Source: Azoarcus sp. CIB (GTDB lineage: Bacteria > Pseudomonadota > Gammaproteobacteria > Burkholderiales > Rhodocyclaceae). From it: a stretch of DNA of 64,000 nt. Position numbers and translations under genes: made by a program. Below are positions 14,090 to 21,279 of the stretch, one piece after another (the first letter of the stretch is position 1; each line of letters opens with the position of its first letter). The DNA lies in contig NZ_CP011072.1 of assembly GCF_001190925.1 (NCBI RefSeq), positions 4,030,001 through 4,094,000 on the forward strand. Reading direction: 5' to 3'. The notes beneath the pieces are model-generated. The model saw nothing but the letters and a program-made list of their open reading frames with translations. It did not search any database and was not told the origin of the DNA.

Positions 14090-14299
14090 CGCCGACCGTT
14101 CTTACCGCCCGCCGCATTCAGGAGCGCGATTGTCGCCCCCGGACCCATGTGCTTAAATTTGAAGCGCAACAAGGCGCACAGCCACCGAACAACCGCCCGC
14201 GCTCCGCGAAAACCGCAGCTTCCGCGATGCGTTTGCACACCCTGGCCCGACCGGCACACGGGCAACGCCCCCTTCCCGACCATCCCTGGAGACTGCACG

Positions 14300-15619
14300 G
14301 TGAGCCAACCCGCCGATCTCGTGATCAACGCACGCTGGATCATTCCCGTCGAACCGGCGGACGTAACGCTCGAACACCACGCAGTGGCCATCCAGGGCGG
14401 AACGATCATCGACCTGCTCCCCCAGGATCTCGCGCGCACCCGTTATCGGGCGAACCGGACGGTCAACCTGCCTGATCACGTGCTCATCCCGGGCCTGGTG
14501 AACCTCCACGCGCACAGCCCCATGGCCCTGATGCGCGGCATCGCCGACGACCTTCCCCTGATGCGCTGGCTGCAGGAGGCCATCTGGCCCGCCGAGGGGA
14601 AATACGTCTCGAGCACCTTCGTCCGCGAAGGCACCCTACTGGCGATTGCCGAGATGCTGCGCGGCGGCATCACCACCTGCAATGAAATGTACTTCCACCC
14701 CGATTCCGCAGCAGCCGCCTTCGACCTGCTCGGCATGCGCGCCGTCATCGGCCTCACGACGCTCGAATTCCCGACGCCCTATGCCAGCGACGCCGATGAC
14801 TACCTGCGCAAGGGCCTTGCCGCACGGGACGCATGGCACGACCATCCGCTGATCGGCTTCGCGCTCGCGCCGCATGCCCCCTACACCGTCTCCGATGCCA
14901 CCTTCATTCGCATCGCGACGCTTGCGGCGGAACTCGACATCCCGATTCACATGCATATCCACGAGACCGCACAGGAAGTCACGGACTCCATCGCGCAATA
15001 CGGCAAGCGTCCGCTGGCGCGACTCGCCGGACTCGATCTCCTCGGCGACAATTTCATCGGCGTGCATGCAGTCCATCTGGACGACTCCGACATCGAATTG
15101 CTGCAGCGTCACCGCTGCAGCGTCGCGCACTGCCCCACCTCGAACATGAAACTCGCCAGCGGCATCGCACCCGTCGCAAGGCTGCTGACAGCGGGCATCC
15201 GGACCGGCCTCGGCACCGACGGCGCCGCAAGCAACAACCGCCTCGATCTCATTCAGGAGATCCGGCACGCGAGCCTGCTGGCCAAGGTATCGACGCTCGA
15301 CGCCACGGCCGTCCCGGCACACTCCGCATTGCGCATGGCCACCCTGAACGGCGCACAGGCCCTTGGTCTCGGAGACCGCATCGGCTCCATTGAGACCGGA
15401 AAGGCGGCCGATCTGTGCGCCGTCGCTCTCGACACCTTCGAAACCCGCCCCTGCTTCAACCCCGCGTCCCATCTGGTGCACGTGGCGGGCCGCGAACATG
15501 TCTCGCACGTGTGGGTTGCGGGCGAGATCCGCGTGGATAAAGGGAATACAGTGTTGCAATTAAACGACACGGAATTGCTTGGGTTTGCCGCGCTGTGGCA
15601 AACTAGGCTTAGTAACTGA
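14300..15619 (+). CDS. mtaD: Amidohydrolase, probable 5'-methylthioadenosine / S-adenosylhomocysteine deaminase
   Basis: A 439-residue metal-dependent amidohydrolase of the TRZ/ATZ/MtaD group. Metal ligands are visible in NLHAHSPMALMRG near residue 75, HMHIHETAQE near 220, a further His in GVHAVHLDD near 255 and Asp in GTDGAASNN near 310. The group deaminates MTA, SAH or related adenosine or triazine compounds. The GTG at 14300 is chosen because GGAG lies about nine bases before it and the protein then begins VSQPADLVINA like relatives. It is divergent from gyrA across a 258-base gap. Substrate cannot be read from the sequence; deamination of SAH or MTA fits the neighbouring methyltransferase ubiG. 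Confidence 0.85.
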   Translation: MSQPADLVINARWIIPVEPADVTLEHHAVAIQGGTIIDLLPQDLARTRYRANRTVNLPDHVLIPGLVNLHAHSPMALMRGIADDLPLMRWLQEAIWPAEGKYVSSTFVREGTLLAIAEMLRGGITTCNEMYFHPDSAAAAFDLLGMRAVIGLTTLEFPTPYASDADDYLRKGLAARDAWHDHPLIGFALAPHAPYTVSDATFIRIATLAAELDIPIHMHIHETAQEVTDSIAQYGKRPLARLAGLDLLGDNFIGVHAVHLDDSDIELLQRHRCSVAHCPTSNMKLASGIAPVARLLTAGIRTGLGTDGAASNNRLDLIQEIRHASLLAKVSTLDATAVPAHSALRMATLNGAQALGLGDRIGSIETGKAADLCAVALDTFETRPCFNPASHLVHVAGREHVSHVWVAGEIRVDKGNTVLQLNDTELLGFAALWQTRLSN

Positions 15620-15721
15620 ACTGGATATGTGCTGCGAGTTGCTGCCGCGGAAATTCACGCATCGCACTTGGCAGGCTTAATCGTTACCCCATTCATCCTC
15701 TTGCCAATCGACGAGGAAATT

Positions 15722-16444
15722 ATGACCAAACAGACCAAAAAGCAGATGTTCGCACTGGCCGCCATCGCCTCGATCGGCCTCTCCGCATCCACTGTCTTTG
15801 CCCAGGTAAAAGACGTCGTGGTGGATGGCAAGGGTGAAATCCCCTACCTGATCGACGGCCGCAACGTCGTCGCCCGCAGCGGCACCGGCCTGTGCTGGCG
15901 CACTGGCTACTGGAGCCCGGCAGCTGCCGCCACCGCAATGGCCGGCCAACTGCCGGTCGGCTGCGAGTGCGACAGCGACATCGTTCCGAAGGACAAGTGC
16001 GGCGCACCGGCTCCGGCCGCGACTCCGACTGCAGCCCCGGCTCCCGCCGCCACGCCGAAGCCCACGGCTGACAAGATCAAGCTGTCTGCCGACGCCCTGT
16101 TCGACTTCGACAAGGCCGTGCTGAAGCCGGAAGGCAAAACCAAGCTTGACGACCTCGCCGCCAAGGCCAAGGGCATCAAGCTTGAAGTGATCCTCGCCGT
16201 CGGCCACACCGACCGCCTGGGCTCCGACTCCTACAACCAGAAGCTGTCCGAGCGCCGCGCCAACGCCGTGAAGACCTACCTGGTCAGCAAGGGCATCGAA
16301 GCCAACCGCGTCTACACCGAAGGCAAGGGCGAGCGTCAGCCGGTGACCGGCAAGACCTGCTCGGACAAGCAGAGCCGCAAGAAACTGATCGAGTGCCTGC
16401 AGCCCGATCGTCGCGTGGAAATCGAACTGGTCGGCACGAAGTAA
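15722..16444 (+). CDS. ompA: OmpA-family outer membrane protein
   Basis: A 240-residue exported protein. It has a signal peptide of about 26 residues ending VFAQ, an unusual short N-domain with four cysteines (CWRT, CECD and KCG), an Ala/Pro/Thr-rich linker (about 98-120), and a C-terminal OmpA peptidoglycan-binding domain. That domain has FDFDKAVLKPEG, GHTDRLGSDSYNQKLSERRA and the final RRVEIEL. A conserved eight-strand barrel is not obvious, so it is more likely a periplasmic or small envelope linker than classical porin OmpA. AGGA lies just before the start. It ends in a strong terminator and stands alone before ubiG. Confidence 0.9.
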   Translation: MTKQTKKQMFALAAIASIGLSASTVFAQVKDVVVDGKGEIPYLIDGRNVVARSGTGLCWRTGYWSPAAAATAMAGQLPVGCECDSDIVPKDKCGAPAPAATPTAAPAPAATPKPTADKIKLSADALFDFDKAVLKPEGKTKLDDLAAKAKGIKLEVILAVGHTDRLGSDSYNQKLSERRANAVKTYLVSKGIEANRVYTEGKGERQPVTGKTCSDKQSRKKLIECLQPDRRVEIELVGTK

Positions 16445-16461
16445 TCCCGCCTGACTCAGTC

Positions 16462-16488
16462 AAAGGCCCTGCTTCGGCAGGGCCTTTT
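16462..16488 (+). terminator. Rho-independent terminator after ompA
   Basis: A stem of about ten pairs (AAGGCCCTGC with GCAGGGCCTT) closes a stable TTCG tetraloop and is followed by T residues. It begins 17 bases after the ompA stop. Confidence 0.93.
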
Positions 16489-16549
16489 CATTTCCGCATC
16501 ACCTCTGCTCCAATTGCGGCTTCGCCCGATCAACGTCGAGACCCAAGCC

Positions 16550-17251
16550 ATGAATACCAACGCCGACCCGGCCGAACTGCAAAAATTCAGCGACCTCGCG
16601 CACCGCTGGTGGGATCCCACGTCCGAATTCAAGCCCCTGCACGAAATCAACCCCCTGCGACTGCGCTGGATTGATGGCCATGCGGGCCTCGCCGGCAAGC
16701 GCGTTCTCGACGTCGGCTGCGGAGGCGGCATTCTGTCGGAAAGCATGGCGGCACTCGGAGCGCAGGTCACGGGGATCGATCTGTCCGACAAGGCACTGGG
16801 CGTGGCGCGCCTGCACTTGTTCGAATCGGGCAACAAGGTGGATTACCAGCACTGCAGCGCCGAGGAGTTTGCCTCCCGACATCCTGGCGAATTCGACGTC
16901 GTGACGTGCATGGAGATGCTTGAGCACGTACCGGACCCTGCCAGCACCGTCGCTGCCTGCGCTGGACTCGTCAAACCGGGCGGCCAGGTCTTTTTCTCCA
17001 CCCTCAACCGCAACTTCAAGTCCTATCTGTTCGCCGTCGTCGGCGCGGAATACATCCTGAACATGCTCCCCCGCGGGACGCACGAGTACGCAAAGTTCAT
17101 CAAACCGTCGGAACTTGCGCGCTTTTGCAGGAACGCTGGACTGGAAAGCGCAGAGCTCTTGGGGATGAGCTACAACCCCCTCACCCAGACCTATTCCCTG
17201 GGACAGGATACCAGCGTGAATTACATGCTTCAGACGCAACGCGAAGCCTGA
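16550..17251 (+). CDS. ubiG: Ubiquinone biosynthesis O-methyltransferase
   Basis: Does both O-methylations of ubiquinone synthesis using SAM. The 233-residue protein has [11 protein letters not shown] near residue 15, the SAM motif [13 protein letters not shown] near 50, and the post-motif [10 protein letters not shown] near 110, all typical of UbiG. The ATG at 16550 gives the family N-terminus [17 protein letters not shown]; an in-frame start 36 bases earlier lies too close to the ompA terminator. It lies between the ompA-like gene and ssrA. No gph phosphatase follows, unlike in several relatives. Confidence 0.96.
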   Translation: MNTNADPAELQKFSDLAHRWWDPTSEFKPLHEINPLRLRWIDGHAGLAGKRVLDVGCGGGILSESMAALGAQVTGIDLSDKALGVARLHLFESGNKVDYQHCSAEEFASRHPGEFDVVTCMEMLEHVPDPASTVAACAGLVKPGGQVFFSTLNRNFKSYLFAVVGAEYILNMLPRGTHEYAKFIKPSELARFCRNAGLESAELLGMSYNPLTQTYSLGQDTSVNYMLQTQREA

Positions 17252-17315
17252 CGCAGGAACAACCACGCACTCGCGCGACCGAGAATCGAAAGACTCTGGC
17301 GAGAGGCGCAAAAAG

Positions 17316-17324
17316 TGCTAGACT
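17316..17324 (+). promoter_or_regulatory. Putative extended -10 promoter of ssrA
   Basis: TGCTAGACT is a TG-extended -10 with four of six consensus bases. Transcription from it would begin near 17331, leaving a leader of about 43 bases before the mature tmRNA 5' end, which fits RNase P processing of pre-tmRNA. No clear -35 box is seen. Confidence 0.33.
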
Positions 17325-17373
17325 TGCCATTGAAATCCGGTGCCCCGTCACCAGATTCGAACCGTAATACACA

Positions 17374-17750
17374 GGGGCCGACTTGGCTTCGACGTGGGTT
17401 GCAAAGCAGCGCAGTGCATACCGAGGACCAGTCACCTCGTAAATCCATCTGGAAATCAACAAACGCCAACGACGAACGTTTCGTTCTAGCCGCTTAATCC
17501 CGGTTAGCGCTGCACCGGCAGGTCTCTGGGCCGGGTGGTCTTAGCGTAAGCTGAGCCGCTGCAGTGTCATTTACAGAGACTCGCGAGTTGCGCCGGGTCA
17601 CTTGGCGCAACAGCTAAAGGTAAGGTGACTCGCTCCTGTCCGGCCTGCCGACCGGCTAAGGCAGGAGCTAAACCAAATAGGTCGGCTAAGTATGTAGAGC
17701 TGTCTGTGGAGGGCTTGCGGACGGGGGTTCAATTCCCCCCGGCTCCACCA
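17374..17750 (+). ncRNA. ssrA: Transfer-messenger RNA (tmRNA)
   Basis: A one-piece tmRNA of about 377 bases that frees stalled ribosomes and tags unfinished proteins. The 5' end GGGGCCGACTTGGCTTCGACG and the 3' end with the T-loop GGTTCAATTCCCCCCGGCTCCACCA pair to form the tRNA-like acceptor stem, with CCA encoded. The tag frame at 17465-17497 reads ANDERFVLAA and ends in TAA; the usual betaproteobacterial tag known to me is ANDERFALAA. It is followed at once by a strong terminator. The tRNA-like 3' end is a known integration site for islands, but no integrase or repeated 3' end was found next to it. Confidence 0.98.
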
Positions 17751-17754
17751 ATTC

Positions 17755-17786
17755 AACGCCAAGACATTGATTGTCTTGGCGTTTTT
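17755..17786 (+). terminator. Rho-independent terminator of ssrA
   Basis: A near-perfect 12-pair stem (AACGCCAAGACA with TGTCTTGGCGTT) with a five-base loop is followed by a T run. It starts four bases after the mature tmRNA CCA end. Confidence 0.94.
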
Positions 17787-17822
17787 ATTTCGCCAGTCAT
17801 ACGGACCGCAGCCGGAATTCAG

Positions 17823-17833
17823 CCCCCCCCCCC
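17823..17833. repeat. Run of 11 C residues
   Basis: An unbroken homopolymer of 11 C lies between the ssrA terminator and the 3' end of the next minus-strand gene. It is outside any recognised coding region or promoter, so no phase-variation role can be assigned. Confidence 0.9.
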
Positions 17834-17877
17834 TCGCGCCAAAGACGGAAGAGGCGATACCGGCCACGCGATCCATG

Positions 17878-18585
17878 TCAGCGCGAACGGGTCACGATCG
17901 CTTCGATCACCTGAACATCGGAATCGATCCGCTCTTCGACATCCTTCGCCACGGCCGATTGCCTGCGGACCTGCGGGGTAGCATGTTTTGAGTCCGCCGT
18001 GGAATCGCCGCCCCGCTTCCCCTGCGATTTTGCAGCAGAGTGCCGCACCGTCGCACCGTGCGACGCCCGCGCGTCCGCGACTCGCGTTACCCCCCTCGCC
18101 GGCCGGGTCTCTGTCCGACGGGCGCTCGCCACTCCCGGCCGCCTGACGGCCATCTCGGGCTTTTCCCCTTCCGGAGACGGCAACTCAACTATGGTCGCCG
18201 CCGGCACAGGTGCCTCTTGCTGCGGCGGCACAAACTCCTGCACTGCGGGCGCGGGCTCCTGACGGACTTCGGCCGCGACGGGGGCACTCATCGCAACCAC
18301 ATCCACGCCTTCGCCTTCGATTAGGCCGGAAGTCGCGCGCCAGCGCTCCCATATCACGAATGAGAGCGCCAATACGATCACCAGCACGGCACCCAAGACC
18401 AGCGCCATGCGCACCCGCCGCCCGCCTGCACCGACTCTTCTGCCGGCAGATAGCTCGCCGAGAATTTGAACATCACCATGACCAGGCTCGCACACAGTCG
18501 TTGCGAAGAGACTCGGTGCAGGTTGAGCACCCACCGCAGCAGCTGTTCCGGAAGAAGCATGAAGCATATACAAGCACCGATCCAT
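17878..18585 (-). CDS. Hypothetical single-pass membrane protein, Ala/Pro/Arg-rich, beside T6SS genes
   Basis: Not recognised. The 235-residue protein has about 60 N-terminal residues, one strong transmembrane helix (about 60-80, MALVLGAVLVIVLALSFVIW), a Pro/Glu/Val-rich segment (about 100-140) and a basic Arg/Ala/Ser-rich tail. This layout resembles an inner-membrane protein with a long periplasmic, disordered tail. It is divergent from the TagX-like gene. The start is unsure: ATG at 18585 and 18567 both lack a clear ribosome site, and a shorter form starting just before the helix is possible. A T6SS accessory role is inferred only from location. Confidence 0.6.
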   Translation of the reverse strand: MDRCLYMLHASSGTAAAVGAQPAPSLFATTVCEPGHGDVQILGELSAGRRVGAGGRRVRMALVLGAVLVIVLALSFVIWERWRATSGLIEGEGVDVVAMSAPVAAEVRQEPAPAVQEFVPPQQEAPVPAATIVELPSPEGEKPEMAVRRPGVASARRTETRPARGVTRVADARASHGATVRHSAAKSQGKRGGDSTADSKHATPQVRRQSAVAKDVEERIDSDVQVIEAIVTRSR

Positions 18586-18652
18586 TTGCCATATTCATAT
18601 ATAATAGTCGATTATAACGACATAGGCATTTCCTTGCCCAACCCCCGGCACC
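18586..18652. promoter_or_regulatory. AT-rich divergent intergenic region before the T6SS genes
   Basis: The gap between two divergent genes is visibly AT-rich for this GC-rich genome, with TATATAATAG and GATTATAACG on the plus strand and matching TATA-like sequences on the other strand. TATAAT at 18600-18605 has no well-spaced -35 box. It probably carries the promoters of both genes, and AT-rich DNA here could also be bound by H-NS or IHF-type proteins. Confidence 0.4.
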
Positions 18653-19510
18653 GTGATTTCGCCAATATTGTTTGTCACCCCGGTCGCATACTTCGCGCTC
18701 GTCTGCATCGGACTGGCGCTCATCCTCTATCCGGCGCGGCGACGCACGGTTCTCACGGGTGGTGCGGCACGCACTCATGCGGTCGCCGCCGCGCTGCGCG
18801 GCATGTTCCGCGACGCCACGAGGCGCGTATCGGCAAGCTTTCGCCTTGTGCGGGGCCACGGCGCCGAGATTTCCACCCGGCTGATCGAAAACCGCCCGGT
18901 GGCAATTTCCGCCATCGCGCTCGTCGTCCTTCCACCCTTGGTCGTGCTTGCGCTGTCGCAACGCGCGATCTTCGAGTTCGCTCCGGACAACACGCTCCCC
19001 GATCGCAAGATCGCCGCACTTCTGGCCGGAGAGCATCTCACCCCCCCTCCGCCGCTTCCGCCCGCCGTCTTTGCCACCACGGAAGTCGAAATGCTCAGAC
19101 CATCGCTCGGGTCCGCCAGCCGGGACTGGAATCTGCTCGATGACCAGTTCCGGCAACGCCTGCTCACCGTGTTCACGCTGCTCGCGGAACAGCATGACTA
19201 CCAGGCGGTACTGCTCGAAGGCTATCGCAGCCCCGAACGTCAGGCGGAACTGCTGCTGCGCGGCCCGGCCGTCACCCAGGCCGGCCCGAACATGAGCTAT
19301 CACCAGCACGGCCTCGCCGCCGATGTCGCTTTCCTGCGCGACGGCAGGCTCGTCATCTCCGAGCGCGACCCCTGGGCCATGCGTGGCTACGAACTCTACG
19401 GCGCCCTTGCCGAGGCAGCGGGCCTGACCTGGGGCGGACGCTGGAAGATGATGGACCTCGGGCACGTCGAGCTGCGCCGGCGTGAAGCCCTTCCCGACGG
19501 GCACTCCTGA
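18653..19510 (+). CDS. tagX: TagX-like M15 peptidoglycan peptidase of the T6SS
   Basis: A 285-residue membrane-anchored peptidase. Two transmembrane helices (about 5-26 and 84-104) precede a periplasmic M15/VanY-type zinc peptidase domain (about 140-285). Its motifs are EGYRSPERQAELL, the zinc-binding SYHQHGLAADVAF, and the final LGHVEL histidine. In Acinetobacter, TagX is an L,D-endopeptidase thought to open peptidoglycan for T6SS assembly. The GTG at 18653 is the only start giving the full first helix, though its ribosome site is weak. Neighbours are the PAAR and tssM genes, which support the T6SS role. Exact bond specificity is not readable. Confidence 0.82.
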   Translation: MISPILFVTPVAYFALVCIGLALILYPARRRTVLTGGAARTHAVAAALRGMFRDATRRVSASFRLVRGHGAEISTRLIENRPVAISAIALVVLPPLVVLALSQRAIFEFAPDNTLPDRKIAALLAGEHLTPPPPLPPAVFATTEVEMLRPSLGSASRDWNLLDDQFRQRLLTVFTLLAEQHDYQAVLLEGYRSPERQAELLLRGPAVTQAGPNMSYHQHGLAADVAFLRDGRLVISERDPWAMRGYELYGALAEAAGLTWGGRWKMMDLGHVELRRREALPDGHS

Positions 19511-19561
19511 ACCGCAGGTCCGTCAGCAAGACCCACAAGCAACTACGAGGAACCATTTCTC

Positions 19562-19828
19562 ATGGCACGTCCGTTCATCGTCATCGGCGACCGGACCGAT
19601 CACGGCGGCACTGTGATCGGCGCTTCGCTCAGCAGCGACTGCAATGGCAAAGGCATCGCACGCGTCGGGGATCAGGTGACCTGCCCCCGGAAAGGGCACG
19701 GCCGCGTGACGGTCATTGCGACGGGAGATCCGACTACCCTCATCGACGGACGTCCGGCCGCGCGCCATGGCGACAAGACGGCCTGCGGCGCGATCCTGAT
19801 CGCCTCGCAGGCGCTCACCGTCGATTGA
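19562..19828 (+). CDS. PAAR-domain T6SS spike-tip protein
   Basis: An 88-residue protein consisting of one PAAR domain. PAAR proteins cap the VgrG spike, sharpen it and can carry effectors. The repeat pattern is visible as GDRTDHGGTVI, ARVGDQVTCP, GHGRVTVIATG and AARHGDKTACGA, with the Cys and His residues expected for the single metal site. There is no C-terminal effector extension, so it is a bare tip. GAGG lies ten bases before the ATG. The next gene overlaps or abuts its stop. No vgrG gene is seen in the window. Confidence 0.9.
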   Translation: MARPFIVIGDRTDHGGTVIGASLSSDCNGKGIARVGDQVTCPRKGHGRVTVIATGDPTTLIDGRPAARHGDKTACGAILIASQALTVD

Positions 19829-19845
19829 GACCGGGCCGCGATCCC

Positions 19846-21276
19846 ATGTTCGCCTTCGCAATGAGGCCCATCGTTCTCGTCGTTCTTGCTACAACACTGG
19901 TCTGGACGCTCGTCCTCGGCTGGTGGCGGGCCGCGGGATATGAACCCAGCACGATCGACGTCGCCACGCATCTGGTCCTCTTGCCGGCAACACTTCTTGC
20001 CGGCTTCTGGCTCCTGCGAACCTTCATCGAACACCTTCGCCTGCCGCCCCACACGGCCGCGAACGCGCCCGCTCCCCAGGAAACGGCAACGCCCGGCCTC
20101 CCGGCGTCTGCAGCGTCCAGTCCGACACGCCGCCCGGATACGTTCCTGATCGCCTTCGCACTGCAGTGCGCGCACGGGACGGATCCGGCGCAAGTGCTCG
20201 ATGCAAGCAGGGAAGGATGCACGCCCCCGCTCGACGACCACCTCCGCGACACGCACGGCTTTCCCGTGTTCGCCGCGCGCGTTGCCGATCTGTCGCCGGA
20301 GGAGCTCGACGAAGCACTGAACGACCATTCCGTCGACATGCGCCGGACGGACCGTGAAGAGGACGGGCGTGCGCTGGCGATGCTGCACACGACACTCCCC
20401 CGTGCCCTTGACGAAATCGCGGAATCCATCGCGCTCGATCCTGCGGCGATCCGGGACGTGTTCTGGCTTTCGGACCGGGACTGGCCGGACGAACACCAAG
20501 CCGGCCTCGTCGCCTGGCTGCGGCGCGAACACCTCGCTCCCCGCGGAATCGCCCCGGCAGAGGTTCGATTTCGCCACTTGCAGGACGACGCTCATGCCTT
20601 CGAGACCATCGACGAGTTGATCGCAAACCTGAACCGTCAGGAGTCCCCGGCAATCGTGCTCGTAATGGGCGCCGTGTCGCATGTTGGCGAGCGGACGATC
20701 GCGACCTGGGAGGCGGGATCGCAGCTGTTCACTGCGAACACGCAGGACGGCCGGATTCCCGGCGAGGCAGCCGCAGTGCTGTTGCTCGCGAATCCTGCCG
20801 GAGCCGCCTTTGTCGGGCGCCTGCCATCTCCCCGTCTATCGCATGCTGCCTCGGCCAGAAGCGCGCCCCCCGGGGCTGCCGGAGCGAAAACCGACGGATC
20901 TCTCCTGGGAAGCCTGATCGACGCCATCCTGGCCGATACGCGCCTCGACGCGGCACACATCGCGAATGTGCTTGCCGACGCCGACCATCGCGCCCCGGTC
21001 GCGAAGGAGCTCCTTCGGACGCTCTCGGAACGTTTCCCCGCGCTCGAACCACTGTCGGACACACTCAGCCTCGGAACCGCGACAGGCTTTGCCTCGCCTA
21101 TCGGCGGACTCGTCACGCTGCTGTGCGCCGCCGAAGCCGCCAGCGCGGCCGACGGCGTCGCTCTGTGCCTGACCTGCCAATCCCCCCATGCCCGCGCGGC
21201 CATGATCGTCGACGCCAGTCCGCTGGCTTCCATGTCACCCCCGCAAACGCCAGTCTCCGCTCTTGACGCCACCTGA
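19846..21276 (+). CDS. Membrane-anchored T6SS-linked protein with thiolase-fold-like C-terminus
   Basis: No named family recognised with certainty. The 476-residue protein has two N-terminal transmembrane helices (about 5-25 and 38-60), a Pro/Ala linker, and a soluble part. The soluble part carries phrases typical of ketoacyl-synthase-like proteins: DGRIPGEAAAVLLLANP near residue 300, a DADHR-containing stretch near 370, and SLGTATGFASPIGGL near 415. The catalytic Cys/His set of a true condensing enzyme is not apparent. Proteins annotated as ketoacyl synthase occur in PAAR/VgrG operons, so an adaptor role is possible. ATG at 19846 is chosen; a TTG at 19825 overlapping the PAAR stop is the alternative. 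Confidence 0.62.
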   Translation: MFAFAMRPIVLVVLATTLVWTLVLGWWRAAGYEPSTIDVATHLVLLPATLLAGFWLLRTFIEHLRLPPHTAANAPAPQETATPGLPASAASSPTRRPDTFLIAFALQCAHGTDPAQVLDASREGCTPPLDDHLRDTHGFPVFAARVADLSPEELDEALNDHSVDMRRTDREEDGRALAMLHTTLPRALDEIAESIALDPAAIRDVFWLSDRDWPDEHQAGLVAWLRREHLAPRGIAPAEVRFRHLQDDAHAFETIDELIANLNRQESPAIVLVMGAVSHVGERTIATWEAGSQLFTANTQDGRIPGEAAAVLLLANPAGAAFVGRLPSPRLSHAASARSAPPGAAGAKTDGSLLGSLIDAILADTRLDAAHIANVLADADHRAPVAKELLRTLSERFPALEPLSDTLSLGTATGFASPIGGLVTLLCAAEAASAADGVALCLTCQSPHARAAMIVDASPLASMSPPQTPVSALDAT

Positions 21277-21279
21277 CCG

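Noticed and set aside
14147-14299. Longer start for the deaminase-like gene at 14147
   Set aside because: The added 51 residues are basic and unlike the family, while the GTG at 14300 has a ribosome site and the expected N-terminus.
17726-17750. Integration site of a mobile island at the ssrA 3' end
   Set aside because: No integrase gene and no second copy of the tmRNA 3' end were seen downstream, so the T6SS region cannot be called an integrated element.
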